DNA from: Stratiolaelaps scimitus
Lineage: Eukaryota; Arthropoda; Arachnida; Mesostigmata; Laelapidae
NCBI GenBank assembly: GCA_019614645.1
Contig: JABWDB010000007.1
Location: 5,531,501-5,595,500, forward strand
Direction of reading: 5' to 3'
Length of the DNA stretch: 64,000 bases
How positions within the stretch are numbered: the first letter of the stretch is position 1; every line of letters begins with the position of its first letter. The notes below the pieces were generated by a model. It saw nothing but the letters and a program-made list of their open reading frames with translations. It was not told the origin of the DNA and ran no database searches. The position numbers were made by a program, and so were the translations under genes. Below are positions 25,501 to 38,170 of this stretch, in pieces.

Positions 25501-28050
25501 AAAGAAACTGCAGCTTTTACAATGCTTAATGTATCATCATGTTTTCTATGCACTGATATTATTGTGCTTATGTCTATTGCCTGTAGAACACGGACGACCA
25601 TTTAGAGCCCGTGTGATCATTCTAAGTAGAGGTTCTCCACAATTATTGACTTGCCGTTGCTTTACGATACAGGTCATTATTAGTAATGAGATCGCTCATT
25701 ATTTTTAGAATACCCGTTACGACATAATTCCAATTTTGAGGTTACGCCAAGTTGAATTCGACTATTGCTCCGTACATGAGACTAATGTTCGAGGCTCTGA
25801 CACATTCTCATTATTTTTCAATTTATTATAGTACAATATGAGCGCCTGACTCTCTGACAGAATAGGAGCCGGCCCAAAATTGCTATTTCTTGGGATGACT
25901 AACCAGATGATCAGTGATTAAATATCTTCATAGTTTGCTTCGTAAGATATGCTGCCCTCCATCGCCATATAGAGATCTTCCTGAGCCAGCATCCCTGAAC
26001 GTGTCAATAAATCCCAATAGAATGCCTGGGGCGTAAGGCTAACCGCTTAATCTGATATAGTACATAACAATTTATTCTATTACTATTACCCCTATTGCTT
26101 TGTATCTTCTCAGGTCAATGCGGTCACTGGATGCTAGTTTCATTTTCGTTATGTGCGGCCATTTCACCTTTAGATGGTGCAAGCCAATGACAGTGCCATT
26201 CAAAGTTTTTAAGAGTCTGCGGTTCTCGTTACCCAAACAACTACTACATGGACACAAACAAACAGTTGAAGACACAGCAATCTAGGCTTGTGTCCCATTT
26301 GATATACAAACAAGAAAAAGACATATATATATATATATGACCCTCGGGCGTTTAGCAAGCCTGTGGAAAAGTACGCGATTGGCCACGGAAGGCCCTCGAA
26401 AATCGGAAGGTACCCGAAGAGTTCCCAGTCGCAGCATCAACCCATCCCCCTGTTCCCGTCTCCGCCTGCCGCAAGTTTCGGGGTCCATCCAGCAATAGAC
26501 AGCGCAATCGATGTTTCCGTTGGATTGCCTCTTGAGAACAGCAGACGAAGCCAGCACAGAAGGAGAGCAGACCATAGAGAACAACATTGAGACAGAAAAG
26601 ACGCCAAGCGAGCGAGAGAGAGAGAGGACAGACCATCCTACAGACCTTGCTTGTAAGGGAGTGAATCGAAGGTCGTACAGTGGTAGCGAAATAGCTATGA
26701 GGATTCTAGAGGCGAGAGGAGATAAGACGTATTCAGCGTTCACCCCTGGCCCACAGCACTGGCGTCCATTTGAGCAATTAATTTCTGTCTCCAGTAAAAA
26801 TGAGTGAGAAGGGGCGACAGACAGATGTCTACGAAGAACATCGAGAAAGGAACGCCTTTCAACGATCTTACCCCTCCGTGTTTCGGTCCCCACTCGAGGA
26901 ATCATCGTCGAGCGGGAAAAACCACAGAGATGACAGTTACTTCTGCACACATCTGCTGAACGGCGCCGAGCCGATCTTCGCGGTGTGGTACTTGGACAAG
27001 TATTCGCACATTGTGCGTGGTGGGAACTGCTCAGCGAAAGTTCACAATACTCGAAGAGACACATGATTGGCTGCGACACCAATCGAATAGGGAGAGAAGA
27101 TGATAGAGAGAGAAAGCGAGAGAGAGAGAGAGAGAGAGAGATTATCGGTGAAAGAGGCTATTGAAGCGTGTTCAGTCGAACCACTGCCGATCCACGGCCT
27201 ATCTCTACCTATATGCGTCGAGATGCTCCAGAAGGCAATTCGCTTGGCGCGTTTACAAGAGGAGACGACGACTTCGACGAAGGTGACTGCGGCTTTGCGT
27301 AGAAGCAATTACCGGTATGCTTCGCTGTTTGACGCCATAGCTCCACTAGCAAGTTGAGAACAAGCCGCCTACGTAGGATTATAACTGAAAGTGCCATGCC
27401 TCCGTCTTTTTTCTACAATCTAAGAGAGAGAAGGGAAGAGAGCGAGAGAGAGCGAAATATGAGGCGTTCCAAAATATGAGGTTGAACACGAAGTTGTAGA
27501 AGAAGGCGCGATGATCGGTGCCATCGAGGGGAGACGAGGCCGGATCGATGGGAGGGAAACGCTCAAGTCGACGTAGAATTGGCAAAACTGTGACGCGAGA
27601 GCTGGCGATGGCGAGCGGGTGGTACTCAATGACTTTAGCGAAAAGTGGCCCGCCTTTTTTGCTGCTCGGTTCGTTGTCAATATCGATTGTTCCTTGTGTG
27701 AGATGGCGATTACGAAGGCCCCAAGTGGTGGGAGTGGGGTGTGGACGAGTCGGCAGCGAGACTACCGTTTAGAAACACTCCCCAACGAACTGAATGAGCT
27801 AACAGCCACACACACTCTTATCACTGCTGGCGTTCAACGACCTTCGTATCTCGCGTTGTCCGATATGCGTATAGAACATTTTAGTGACTCGGAATTTCCT
27901 GCCACGTAGCGGACAGTATCGGCAGTCAAGGTGACATTTGGGCCGACCGGAACAAGCGGCAGAAAAAGTGCTTTATTATTATTATTATCATTATCATTAT
28001 TATACATTTAGGCACTTTTTAATACTTTATCCTAAGCTAAGGCTACGTAC
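22561..28050. other. Intronic stretch with GC-rich and GA-rich blocks
   Basis: Includes a GC-rich segment (about 23.4-24.66 kb) with CAG runs and CT tracts, a LINE-tail relic (25466-25532), a TA array near 26321-26338 and GA runs near 26615, 27118-27140 and 27424-27452. An open - strand segment at about 27190-27390 (LNLLVELWRQTAKHTGN) looks protein-like, but its splice phase does not fit the neighbouring exons, and the opposite strand is equally open. A 266-codon - strand frame (26282-27082) has no recognisable content. Confidence 0.45.
25466..25532 (-). mobile_element. LINE/SINE 3'-tail relic with TA expansion
   Basis: Read on the - strand: ACATTAAGCATTGT, GCTGCAGTTTCTTTAATA, a (TA)n stretch, then TCAATAAGGC. 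This is the same block order as the tails at 11.95 kb, 8.4 kb and 46.95 kb, with a TA microsatellite grown inside. No head or coding part remains. Confidence 0.5.
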
Positions 28051-28232
28051 TTGTCTTGCAACGATGACCTTTGGAAGAGTAGCACTGGTTTTCACCACGC
28101 GTCGAAGTTCATGCAGTCCGCAGCAGGACATAAACATTGTGAGGTCAGAACGGAGCTGAGGATCGACCACCTGCTCGATGTCGAGTGTCCCTCCACTCAG
28201 TGCCAAGTGCAGAAGGACAGCTGTTCGTTCTC
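28051..28232 (-). CDS. Unrecognised - strand gene, internal exon
   Basis: Acceptor ATAGCTCTAG, donor GTACGT on the - strand. The first two bases complete an Arg codon begun in the 28658-28411 exon; 60 codons follow and it ends in phase 0. The product reads ERTAVLLHLALSGGTLDIEQ, VVDPQLRSDLTMFMSCCG, LHELRRVVKTSATLP, a run of amphipathic helices of soluble, solenoid type. No family signature is recognised. The in-phase join with its neighbour is strong evidence that both exons are real. Confidence 0.75.
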
Positions 28233-28410
28233 CTAGAGCTATAGCGTTTAGTATCGTAAACAAAATGAATCCCATTAATGTACAATAAAAATACGACGAT
28301 TGTCATATGCGCAGTCGAAGGCCGATTCGGCATTAGTACGCTAGGGTCAATATGTATATCATGTATTATCTAGCTCATCAATGGGCGACAATCCGAACCT
28401 CTTAATACAC

Positions 28411-28658
28411 GTCCGATGAATAGTGTGCTCTGTCGATGCCAATCCTTCAACGAGTCCCTCGTCTCGTCAGGGAGACACTTCTCCGCGTTGGCTAGTTTGT
28501 CCGCGTGGCGTCGCATGAACGCCTCGACGTCGTTGAGGAAAAGGTCGAGTGTGCCGTCGTCGGGTGCCAACAACGCCAGACAATAACCCTGTCCGCCAAC
28601 GGAACCGCCCTGGAGCTTCGCGAATAGCTGATACACGCACATCACGCTGCCACGAGTG
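28411..28658 (-). CDS. Unrecognised - strand gene, internal exon
   Basis: Acceptor TTGGCAATTTCAG, donor GTGTAT. One base completes a Ser codon split with the 29260 exon, 82 codons follow, and one base is left for the 28232 exon. The product begins TRGSVMCVYQLFAKLQGGSV and continues with LLAPDDGTLDLFLNDVEAFM, a charged helix (RRHADKLANAEKCLPDE) and WHRQSTLFIGR. Composition and helix spacing suit a cytoplasmic alpha-helical protein. The function is unknown to me. Confidence 0.75.
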
Positions 28659-29001
28659 CTGAAATTGCCAAATAGGCATCGCAAAGCGAAACTTAGCATA
28701 ATATATAGAAAAAGCTATATAGAAGAAAATATCCAAGCAAAATTGAGTTAAGTGGTTGTGTATATATATATATAATGTCATGTGAATTTGTGTAGATACT
28801 TCGTACACGCCATCCGTTTGGTCAGTTTGTATATCAATCGTTTTCCCATTGCAGTCAAAACCTGAACGGGGCTTGATGACTACATTACGCAAAAATCCAT
28901 TATCTAGAGTGTCTAGATAGGGGTGATATTCGTATTTTCCCTTTGTTTCACGATTATTAGAGAATCCACCAAGTGCACTTGGAGTTACCAGTTATTTGTT
29001 A

Positions 29002-29002
<1 letters not shown>

Positions 29003-29037
<35 letters not shown>
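29003..29037. repeat. (TA)n microsatellite
   Basis: About 35 bp of pure TA repeat in an intron of the - strand gene. Another, of about 22 bp, lies at 29520-29541. Confidence 0.9.
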
Positions 29038-29041
<4 letters not shown>

Positions 29042-29259
29042 CCATACAAAACATAGTCGTCTGCAATAAAAGAAACAAAGTTTACGTGTCTACTGAATAG
29101 AATTGATATCGCGAGTATCACGTCGACGGTCGCGGCAGCCATATGGTTCCTTTCACAATCAGTTGGTTGTCTACTCAGGAGCAATCGATGCGTGAATGTG
29201 TTTCCTGTTACAGGAAATCTCTAGCATCCGTCGGGTGAGCATCTCATACATCTGCTCAC

Positions 29260-29398
29260 CTCATTCCCACCGATAGATGATAATAAAAATATAGCAAGCG
29301 TGGCATAAAATCTGTGTACAAGGCTATTGTCGCAATACATTTTAATAGATGGGGACCGCCGCTTGGCAGCTCGAAGACACTCGTAAACATTTCCCTGC
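29260..29398 (-). CDS. Unrecognised - strand gene, internal exon
   Basis: Acceptor GAAGCTTTCCAG, donor GTGAGC on the - strand. Two bases complete a Ser codon from the 32496 exon, 45 codons follow, and two bases remain for the 28658 exon, so it bridges phase 1 to phase 2 exactly as its neighbours require. The product is REMFTSVFELPSGGPH, LLKCIATIALYTDFMP, RLLYFYYHLSVGM, with ARM/HEAT-like hydrophobic spacing. A frame extends further 5', but the internal acceptor is chosen because only it keeps phase. Confidence 0.75.
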
Positions 29399-29988
29399 CT
29401 GGAAAGCTTCGCAATGACGATTGACAGGCGAATACGAGCCAGCACGCGTCACAATGAAGGTATCCCATCTATTCGCTGTACAGACGTTGCGGGATTGAGC
29501 TAACCTATTAACTTTAGCCTATATATATATATATATATATATTCCCATGCACGCTACCTCATGTTTCCCCCTCGAGGAGCAGTGGACGGCAGCGCCTGCA
29601 CACTCGGATCACCGGTCACTGGCATTAAGCATCGTCGTCCGTTTGTATCGTCGCAGGGTGACCCTCTCGCATGCGCAGTCAATCAATTACATAGTGACCA
29701 TTAGCATTATGCTTCTTCCCATCAACAATTATTGCTCTATCTATTCTTATGAGAGCATCGTCCGAGTTGATGACCGACAGCAGAGCTACTCACGGGCGGA
29801 GTTGCAAGCTGCGCGCGCAACTCGACGCCGTCAGCGAATGAATCCCTCCCTGATTTCCCCGAGGCGACAATGCCACAATCTCATTGGTCAAAGCACCCAA
29901 ATCCGCCATCCGTCTGTTCGATTTTCATCTCTGGCTGATATACTTTTCAATGCGACGATATTAGCGGAGCTGCGAGCAAGCCAGGCGG

Positions 29989-30036
29989 TGCTTCGAGTGC
30001 GGCACTGTCGGCCACAAACAAAGCGAGTGCCGCTAA
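29989..30036 (+). pseudogene. Isolated CCHC zinc knuckle (retroelement relic)
   Basis: The frame reads CFECGTVGHKQSEC, then Arg and a stop. This is an exact C-x2-C-x4-H-x4-C knuckle with the typical Gly before x-x-Gly-His, preceded by a basic stretch (QARR). Such knuckles bind nucleic acid and are common in Gag-like ORF1 proteins of LINE and LTR elements, and in some cellular RNA-binding proteins. An in-frame stop lies about 25 bp upstream, and no long frame surrounds it, so it is most likely a decayed ORF1/Gag piece. Confidence 0.5.
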
Positions 30037-32495
30037 CGACCCCCGCCGCCCGTGGTGCTTCATCTATTTGTCGCTGCGCAATAGCCGATCTACGATAGCT
30101 GACACAGCTGACAAGCTGAACGCAAACTACATTGCGTCTAGAAGGAAAAATTGGTTTGTGCGAAGTTATCGAACGCGTGGACGGCTATTTGAAAACGGGA
30201 GCTGGATTTGGAGAGTAACCCTGTGAGCGGAGACAGAGAGACAGAGAGAGAGAGACAAAGACGTATTTACTAGTTGGCAGTTGAGTGGCGGTGGCGGCGG
30301 CACACTTCGCCCGCGCGAGGCAACTGAATGTCGGTCTGTCATAGCAATTTATATGGTCGAAGTAGATCGGCAGTTGATTTGGCAGCGCTTAAATATAATA
30401 GAAACAATAGGAACTTCAGAGCAGAACGGATAATAATAATAATAACAATTGTATAATAATAATAATAATAATAATAGTTATGGACACGGAAAAAGAAACG
30501 GGGAGAAATACGTGCAGCATTTACGGCTATAATAATAATAATAATTATTATTAATACGGTAGGTATGGATGGATTTGGAGCAACAACCTCGAGCAAACAG
30601 CCACTTAAACCAAACTGGTGAATCGCACTAAATATTAACAACTTCTCTACTTCCCCGTGTGCCGCGTAGAGGTAACCAAAGAAGCGCCGTCTGTGTCTTC
30701 GGGGAATCAGTTCACATGAGCGTTCCAGGCATCCGCAATATGAATGAACTTATATTCAAAGATTAATGAAAACTACTGCTTGTGATAAGATTTTAATATG
30801 TATGCCAAGTATGTGAATAGCGAGAGAGCAGATGCAGGGAAGGAAATGTCAACGGTTCCGAGCTATGATTGGTTCTGATCTTTACCAAGTTAATGGTGAA
30901 CGAGAAGCAACTTGTGTCGGATGCTCCACAAGCAGCAATATATAAAACACGTAATTCACGCGTTTGTGTAGAATGCCTCCGTAAATTTGCTCAGCATAGC
31001 CCTGTCGCCATGGGGAGGTTTCGAAGAACGCCAAATCAATGCCACGCTATCACTGGGCGGTTACATTGAATATTGGAAGGTCAGTGGCTGCTAAATAAAT
31101 TGATTATACGTGAATAGGTGTATGGCCATGATCAATTGACAATCGCGAAGCTCCAAAAACCGCTTAAAGCTGTGGCTTTAAACGGCGCTAATTATGAAAA
31201 TTAACCTCCTCCTCCAAGTGTCCACCGCACGATGTCCGTACGATGTCTTCGGCAGCGTCCGAGCAAATTAATGCACTCGGTTCGTTTAATTCCGGTGATT
31301 CAATTTGCATGATGGTTAATGAACGCGTCGAGTATCGCTTTATTACTAGCGAGCCTTTTAACGATCGGCCGCGGTACTCCGTGCTAAATTGCCCGTAACA
31401 AAATGGACATGGGCATACGTGTCTATAAAACGCGTTCAATTTTCTAAGCGTGCTGTGTCCTTTTCGACCTTTCCGATGAACGCATTTAAGAACGGTTCAA
31501 CAAGCAACGCACGCTCAAACCAAACATCATTCATCGAAGATTTTCTCGCCCAGCTAAACGACTACAAATATGAACGCCACGGCCAGATTAGGATAGGTCC
31601 TATATGAGACGGCAGCAGCACTTTAGCGTCTCACTCGACCACGGTGGAAATTTTGATCGAGTTGACAATACAGGCGCCCACCACCTAGCTACATAGAAGA
31701 ATATGATAAATGTATGTTATCCAACAGAAAGTTAGCAAAAGTCCAGTAAGGAATGAAACGCTGCCGTTTTGTATTGTAGTACGCCAGTGTTCCACTTTGC
31801 CGGTATTATGTACAATATGTACAACTGTGGTTGTCATTAGATGGAGGCCCATCGTCAGAGGTTCGATTCGAAGCGATAATATCAGACGGCAGCAATTGAG
31901 AGTCTGTCTGCTGCTGGTGGACAGGACAGTTTATTTTTCGCCAAATCTGAAACTATCATTTGTGACACATTCGCATTTGGCGATGGACGATACTGTCACG
32001 TGTGCGTGATCATTTCGCATTTTCACTAACGAACGCTATGGCACGTGGTCGAATGCCGATTGCTGTTGATGTTGTTGTTGTTATGATCATAAATTATTAT
32101 TATTGTGTCTGTGAGAATTGTCCTCTCGAAAGGAGAGGCGATTTTCACTATTCAGCAACAATTTGCGCCGTTCCCCTTATAGTCGATACGACTCTGCTGT
32201 CCTGCGAAAATGGCATCCGGTGCTGCCAGTGCAGAGGTGCCGATTCCTGAGGTTTCACTCAAGCCAAATCAACGTCCGCGAGGGTCACGGTCGCGTCCGA
32301 AGATGATTGGTTAAACAAAATGCACACAAACTACGGCCGCGCCCGTTGTTGTTGTTGTCGGTGCTGCTGCTGCTGCTGTTGTTGTTGTTGGAAATGCTGC
32401 ATGTAGTGTCACAGCGATTAGGGACTACGCCTTGTAGCACAGGTGTCTTATGAACAATGCGACTATAGGAAGCAATTAAATAATTATCATATTAC
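30037..32495. other. Intronic stretch with AAT repeats
   Basis: AAT/ATT trinucleotide runs near 30430-30475 and 30529-30554. A - strand open segment at about 31200-31360 (REYRGRSLKG-like, with IMQIESPELNEPSA) is followed by a possible GTTAAT donor. Its phase does not fit the neighbouring exons, so it is not called. A B-box-like GGTTCGATTCG at about 31858 lacks a clear A box. Confidence 0.4.
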
Positions 32496-32699
32496 TGAGC
32501 AGACGAATGTTTTTCGATTCGATAAAGCGTTTTATAGAGGGACCAATGCCAGCCAGTTCGCGTTGCCGTTTAACCATTGACTCGCCATCTGTCTCATAAT
32601 CCAACGAGTAGATTTCTGGCGTGGGTATATGCAAAGCGTTCCACGCAGATGTTATCTTCAGACTAGCCGGCAACGCAATACGCCTGCCTGCATCTGACT
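32496..32699 (-). CDS. Unrecognised - strand gene, internal exon
   Basis: Acceptor GATCTATAG, donor GTAATA on the - strand. Two bases complete a Glu codon split with the 35241 exon, 67 codons follow, and one base is passed to the 29398 exon. The product contains ALPASLKITSAWNALHIPTP, EIYSLDYETDGESMVKRQR and ELAGIGPSIKRFIESKNIRL, a polar loop followed by a basic helix. The opposite strand is also open, but correct phase on both sides favours this strand. Family not recognised. Confidence 0.7.
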
Positions 32700-33639
32700 C
32701 TATAGATCAACTTGTGTCGATCGGGAAAAAGTATCAGCGAAACCATACGGAGGCTGTCTCGCTAGCACAGAAATCCGCCTCGATTGCCCCACGATTGAAT
32801 AATGCCCAATTAAATACGCCAAATAATTAATAGGCGTCGCTCATGCAGCGGCGTGTGTGTATATATTATATGTATGTATAGACACATTCTAATCCAAGAG
32901 TCCGAATGTAACGCAATTAAATTCTCATGAAACATTAGCACAGTCAATGCTGCTGACGCTTACATATTCGATTCGGTGTTCTAAGCACAAGCTGGCCGCT
33001 TAGACAAACTGACGACAACGGATGACAACAATCGGTTCGTTGATCGACAGACACCTCACGGTGGAGGCCGAGAAGCATCTTCAGCAAGCAACGGCGTAAA
33101 TCGATTCCTGCCGGCGCAACACGTGTGTTCCCTCGTTCGCATTAAATGCTTCGCTGTTGGCACAGCCGTTGCTGTTTCTTGAGAATGCAAATTATTATGT
33201 AAAACACCTGTGTTTAAAGGGTCTTCAAGCGATGTTGCCCGCTGACAGCAAATAGCGAGGAACGTTAATAACAATCATGCTACTACTCTGCAACAACAAC
33301 AACAGCAACAATAGCAACAACAGAACGCTCTGTACTATCGTAGGAGAATTGCTCGAACGCGCTCTTCCACGAGTTGAACTCGACCCAATCGTGGGATAGG
33401 CGGGGATCAGGGACCGAAACGACCCAAAAATCCGAGATTTGCCTCAATCCTCTCCCCTTGATGGACATCTCCTCGACTCGTTCTCAGCCACTCGCTCAGT
33501 CTCTCCCTCTCTCTCTCTATCTGGGTCTGGGTCTGTCTGCTGACAAGCCGAACGACAACATCTTTGAATCGTGCACGCATCCCAGCACACACAGGAACAC
33601 ACGCCAACTCTCAGCGTTACGCCGTTACGACTTCTGACA

Positions 33640-34720
33640 GCTGGACAGCAGCTGCAGAGACACCACAACGCAGTACGATGGCACAACACAGGCTAACAGG
33701 GTGGCGGAGAACATGAAAATGTATCAGAAATTCAGCTCTCGCACAGCGAATAGCATGTGACATCAGCAGACCCCGCAATAGCAGCGCACCAGCGACACAC
33801 AACGACTCGAAGCGGCACAGCGCAATAAGCAGCAGCAGCAGCGCAACAGCAGCAACAACAACGTGAACGTAGCTTTCTGTTCTATTCTGCTGTTGCTGCT
33901 GCTGCTGCTGTTCGCCGATCTGCGGCGAAAAATCGAGGTCGATGTGCGTGCGTGTCGTCTGCATCTCCTCTCTCGCCGGCCGGCTGGGCGCTGTGACGGT
34001 GACGGCAGCGGCGGTGGCGGCGGCGGCGGCTTCAAGTTGCGACGAGTAACGCCGACGTCGCTGTGGTGTCCGCCTGCTGTGCGCTGGGCAACTTTTGAAA
34101 AGTCGTTCAACTGTCTAAACCACGGCGGTTCCTTACATTGGTCCGTTAATGTCGAGTGTGTGTGTGTGGTGTGCGAGAGAGCAAACGAACGAACGACTAC
34201 ATGTTTGCTTGCACACGTTCAACGCGACGCAAGTGGCCGAGACGTCGCTGCTGCTGCTGCTCTGCTTCGATAGGGTCGCTGCACCGGGAATTTGAAAGCG
34301 CGCCAGCAGACACATGGGCAGACAGATCGACGGGAAGATAGACAGGGGGGCGGTCGGTCGGTCGGGCGGGCGTTGGGATTTCGCTGGTTCGGGCAGTCGT
34401 TGGCTGAGGTCGACACAGCCCACGAAGGGGTGCTGGTGGTGACCAGTGCAAAATTTCTGGGTTCGTGCGCAGAAGAAAGTGCGCAACTGCGACATATAAC
34501 GGGAACAACAATAACAACAACGGGTTTGCAGCTTGTTGGCGCGGCGGCTCAAAAGCGCCGCCGCTGCCGCCGCCGCCGCCACTGAAAGTCGCCGATATTG
34601 TCGCTCCCGGTAAATGCGTACGATCGAGGAAGAGCGGTAACAAGCGGTTGAAACGAGCCGCACTGAGAGGTCAACACTGCAGAGGTGTAAGCACGGATGA
34701 TTGAGATAATGGAATCATGC
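33640..34720. other. GC-rich CAG/CTG-repeat block
   Basis: Alternating CAG and CTG runs (about 33828-33860 and 33889-33912), CGG-type runs near 34010-34030 and 34555-34580, and a G-rich tract at 34345-34371 containing repeated CGGT. All six frames stay open for long stretches because such repeats lack stops. It could be a first exon or promoter region of a gene on either strand, but I cannot assign one. Confidence 0.45.
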
Positions 34721-35240
34721 CGAAGTGACGGAGTCGCATAACGCCACTCCAGAATAGTTCATCTGAGCAGCTGAGGCTCTATCGCTATTTATGTTGAGCG
34801 GGGGTGAAGAAACAGAGTTAGCGGCAGCAACAGAAGTAGTCGACCATCCCAGTGCCGGCGGCCGCGACTTCTATGATTGTGGTGGCACAGGGCTCAACAG
34901 TGTTATTCAACACTTGGCTTAGTTGCGAATTTAGAGCCTGCCTATGATCTGCGCGCGGTCATTTGCTGCTGTCGCGGCATATCGCGACCATGGAACCGTT
35001 GGTGCAAGTGGGCGTTTACGTGGGTATATTGCTGATTAGAAATGGGCTATACAAATAATGCTAACGTTAAAGATTTCTGTTGACGACTTCTGTTAGGCTA
35101 CGTTATATATATATGACAGTTTGTATTGGTGAGACGAAAAAGGATACATAGAAAAAAAGGCTCGAAAATCAAAGTAACAAAAATCTGATCTTCACCATAT
35201 AACACTTCGAAGGTGGCTCAACCCGACCGTGTCACTCTAC

Positions 35241-35347
35241 CCATCGAATCATCGAAATCGCTAAAGATGTCGTATTCACCACGACCAGAGCCACCAACAG
35301 CAACACTTGGATTTCGTGCATCATAATCATTTTCCTGCGAAGGATAT
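35241..35347 (-). CDS. Unrecognised - strand gene, internal exon
   Basis: Acceptor ACATGTTTTCCAG, donor GTAGAG on the - strand. One base completes the previous codon, 35 codons follow, and one base passes to the 32699 exon. The product is an acidic, probably disordered linker: YPSQENDYDARNPSVAVGGS then GRGEYDIFSDFDDSM. Asp/Ser/Gly-rich loops of this kind often join helical domains. A stop lies shortly beyond the donor in the unspliced frame. Phase agreement with both called neighbours supports it. Confidence 0.65.
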
Positions 35348-35599
35348 CTGGAAAACATGTATTTTTTCCTCCTCTATTTCACGACGATAGACGGCCCTCA
35401 GGTCTTTTTCGGTAGAAGCTTTCGGCTGTTCGAGTGACTGGTTTCTCAGACGCGACAATTAAAACGTCAACAAGGAGAGGGGCGCGCCCACCTCACCAGT
35501 TGGTCCACCAGCCTCGCGTCTATCACCGAGACGACAGAGAGGTACACACAGCCAACTTAGTTAGATAAGCTAAATACGACCCATCCCGCTTACTCTCAA

Positions 35600-36300
35600 G
35601 CCCCCCCCCGCAGAACCCTCTGATTCTCCGCACAGCAGCACCTTCGTGCTATCCATCTAGACACTCCATTTTGTCATCCCTGTTTCTGTGACGGTGGCGG
35701 TCGTCTGGACCGTAAGCAAAGTCGTACCTTCAGGTTTCCGCTGTCTCTCTCTCTCTCTCTGTCTCGAGTGTTTACCACTGCTGGCGAGGTAAGCGAACAG
35801 CGTTTGCCAACTCTCGCTCTCTCTCTCTCTCGGCCTCCGTTGCTAGCGTCAATGTCGCCCCAGGCTTCTCAGCCGGCAGTCGGTTTGTCAAACGAGCCGG
35901 GCGGCCAGCCGGTCGGCAAAGCAAGCAGTCAATGCTGCCAGCCGCTGCTATTTGTTAATACACGGAGGAAGGAGTTTTTTTGTCATCGTGGGAAGACACG
36001 ACGAAAATGACCAAACCCTGAAGACGTGGTCCTCTTTCGGCGTCGACGACGGACGCCGAGAACGAGGACTTGATGATGGTCCCACGCCGTCCCGCCGTGT
36101 CGTTTAGTGGCTTCGGCGTTCGGGCACAGCTTCTCTGCGGCGGGGGCCTTTGTCCACGCGGGGGCCTCTGCACGATGGTCTGCCATTCGCGGCCGCTGCT
36201 GCTGCTGCTGCCGCCGCCGCCGTCGTCACCATTGCAAACGAGGCCATCAACTGCGCGTAGTGGCCCGGAGACTCTCCGACACGCAGCTAGCGAGTGGCCT
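35600..36300. other. GC-rich block with CT tracts
   Basis: CT microsatellites near 35743-35762 and 35813-35832, C-run near 35602-35612, and a CTG/CCG run near 36196-36224. Overlapping frames on both strands are not convincing. It may be regulatory. Confidence 0.4.
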
Positions 36301-37701
36301 TATAATACGTGTATGTATATACATCTATATATATATAAATATGTGTATATAGAACAGGCGAAAGAGTATAATTATCTGCGCCCACCACCGCTATCTACGA
36401 AGTGCGTACCGAAGCGCATGAGATGAAGCGAGGTGACTTTCATCGCCAAGAAGACTGGGATGTAGAATGGGCTGCAATACCCGACTGTGAACGGGCGGAT
36501 AGACCACAGTGTTATTTAACACATACACATATGCGCCCGACCACATAAATATCATATATATATATATATATATTTATTTAGGGGCTTCCACACCATTGGG
36601 TGATGCAACGTTGGAGGGCACATGAGTCATAGAGTAGAAAATTGCCTTATCAGAGTCATCTCGACTCAAACATTGTCTCTGTATCAATGCTGTATTTGAT
36701 TTAGCGGACCCCATCATCGTACACATTGAAGCATTGGCGTCTAAGAACAGATCTATCGACGCTATCGAGCTACCAGATGGGCATGACTTGATGAAATGTT
36801 TACACGTGACAAGTTGTAAGCAGCGCCGACATCGTACGGTGATTATTATATGATAGTTCACCACCCCGGAGTTTCTCCAGCTAAAAAGGCAACATATCAT
36901 TCAACATGGATTATATATTTCTTGGGACTTGCGTTTGGGAGTGGGCGGGATCGTGCCCTCTGGCTTGTCTCGTCTGTTTATTCGAGAAAGGATACCCGGA
37001 ACACTTTCAGGATTTATTTTGGCAATGCGCCTAAATCTTCTCCTAGCTGGCACAGTTCAAATGCATCTGCGTGCATACTACATAGGAACAAACCTATTAC
37101 CCGTACTGTATTATATAGATTAGTCGGGCGGAAAGTAATGAACGAATCTGGGAACGCAGAAGAACTACGAGGTTACTCATTTCTCGTAGATCACCATACG
37201 CAGGTTGCAATAACATTGTTTCTCCATGTATCACCTTTCCACACCCGACTTTTACCTTGATGGATGGGACGACGCTGCCGATGTCTAGGGCGCCGTACAC
37301 TCACTTTGCGCCGAGCGACGGCGCTCCCGTTCAGTCTTCTCTCTGAACCGGCGTACGCGAATACACGACGTTTGATTTCGAATCCGAACGAAGCGTTCCC
37401 CTCTAGTCGTTCCCCTTCGCTAGCAGTGCTCGGCGCTGAATCTGGCGTTTTTTGCACGAGCTGCTGACGAACCCGTTCAAGTTCGCATTCGTACGCATTT
37501 GTCCTCTACATCTACCACGTATTTAGATTGGTGAAGGGCTCAGCAGGCCTACGCGTGCCGTTGTTTGCTAAGGATCGCATCGATGGAATTGAATCCGCTT
37601 GATTGTGCGGGAATTATACGATCCGTCGATGGGCCGCTAAACAGCGACTAATTAACGGTTGCCGTCAATGGTGCGAGGGCGGGAATTTACGAAACGACTA
37701 C

Positions 37702-37874
37702 AGATAAGAATTGAGAGGGAAAAAAGCCAAGTCATCGTCGATCGAGCCGGTGGTGAACGTGGAGAAGGCACTGAAGGGCACTGGTGGACTTTTGGGAAGA
37801 ATCCCCCCCTGACTCTGTCTCTCCTCTTCGGATAAATTGGACGAGCCAAGCAAATACTGGCGGCCACACTGGGC
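37702..37874 (-). CDS. Probable exon of the unrecognised - strand gene
   Basis: Acceptor TATGAAATATCAG; proposed donor GTAGTC, which is weak. The frame starts at phase 0, gives 57 codons, and ends in phase 2 as the 35347 exon needs. The product is Ser/Pro/Asp-rich: AQCGRQYLLGSSNLSEEERQ, SQGGILPKSPPVPFSAF, TGSIDDDLAFF, suggesting a disordered phosphorylatable region. The join to the 38171 exon is out of phase, so at least one small exon or a different border is still missing between them. Confidence 0.45.
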
Positions 37875-38170
37875 CTGATATTTCATATTTAAGTTATCGA
37901 TTGGAAGGACGTTGTTCAAGGGTACGAGAAAATGCCGTATAGACTTGGAGCACAAAAGCCCACTTGTTTTGAATGGCATCAACTGTGACAATAGCAGGAA
38001 AACGACAACTTGAATGGTATAATACGAATGGGCATGTAGATGATCAGTGTGCCTTTAGTCGTGCCGATATATTCTACAGTAAATTCAGCTAGTCAGGGTT
38101 CAATGGCGAACAAAAAATCACCATCGTTCGTCATTACTCGAGAGGATCACCCCGATGTGTTACTCCTTAC

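Noticed and set aside
27190..27390. Possible - strand exon (LNLLVELWRQTAKHTGN) of the unrecognised gene
   Set aside because: The acceptor giving this frame does not match the phase-0 end of the 28051 exon, a stop precedes any good donor, and the + strand is equally open.
33407..34663. Numerous long frames on both strands
   Set aside because: CAG/CTG/CGG repeat composition; no start-plus-donor arrangement stands out.
35498..35560. - strand open segment (YLSVVSVIDARLVDQL) before a GTGAGG
   Set aside because: Its phases (1 to 0) do not fit either neighbouring exon of the - strand gene.
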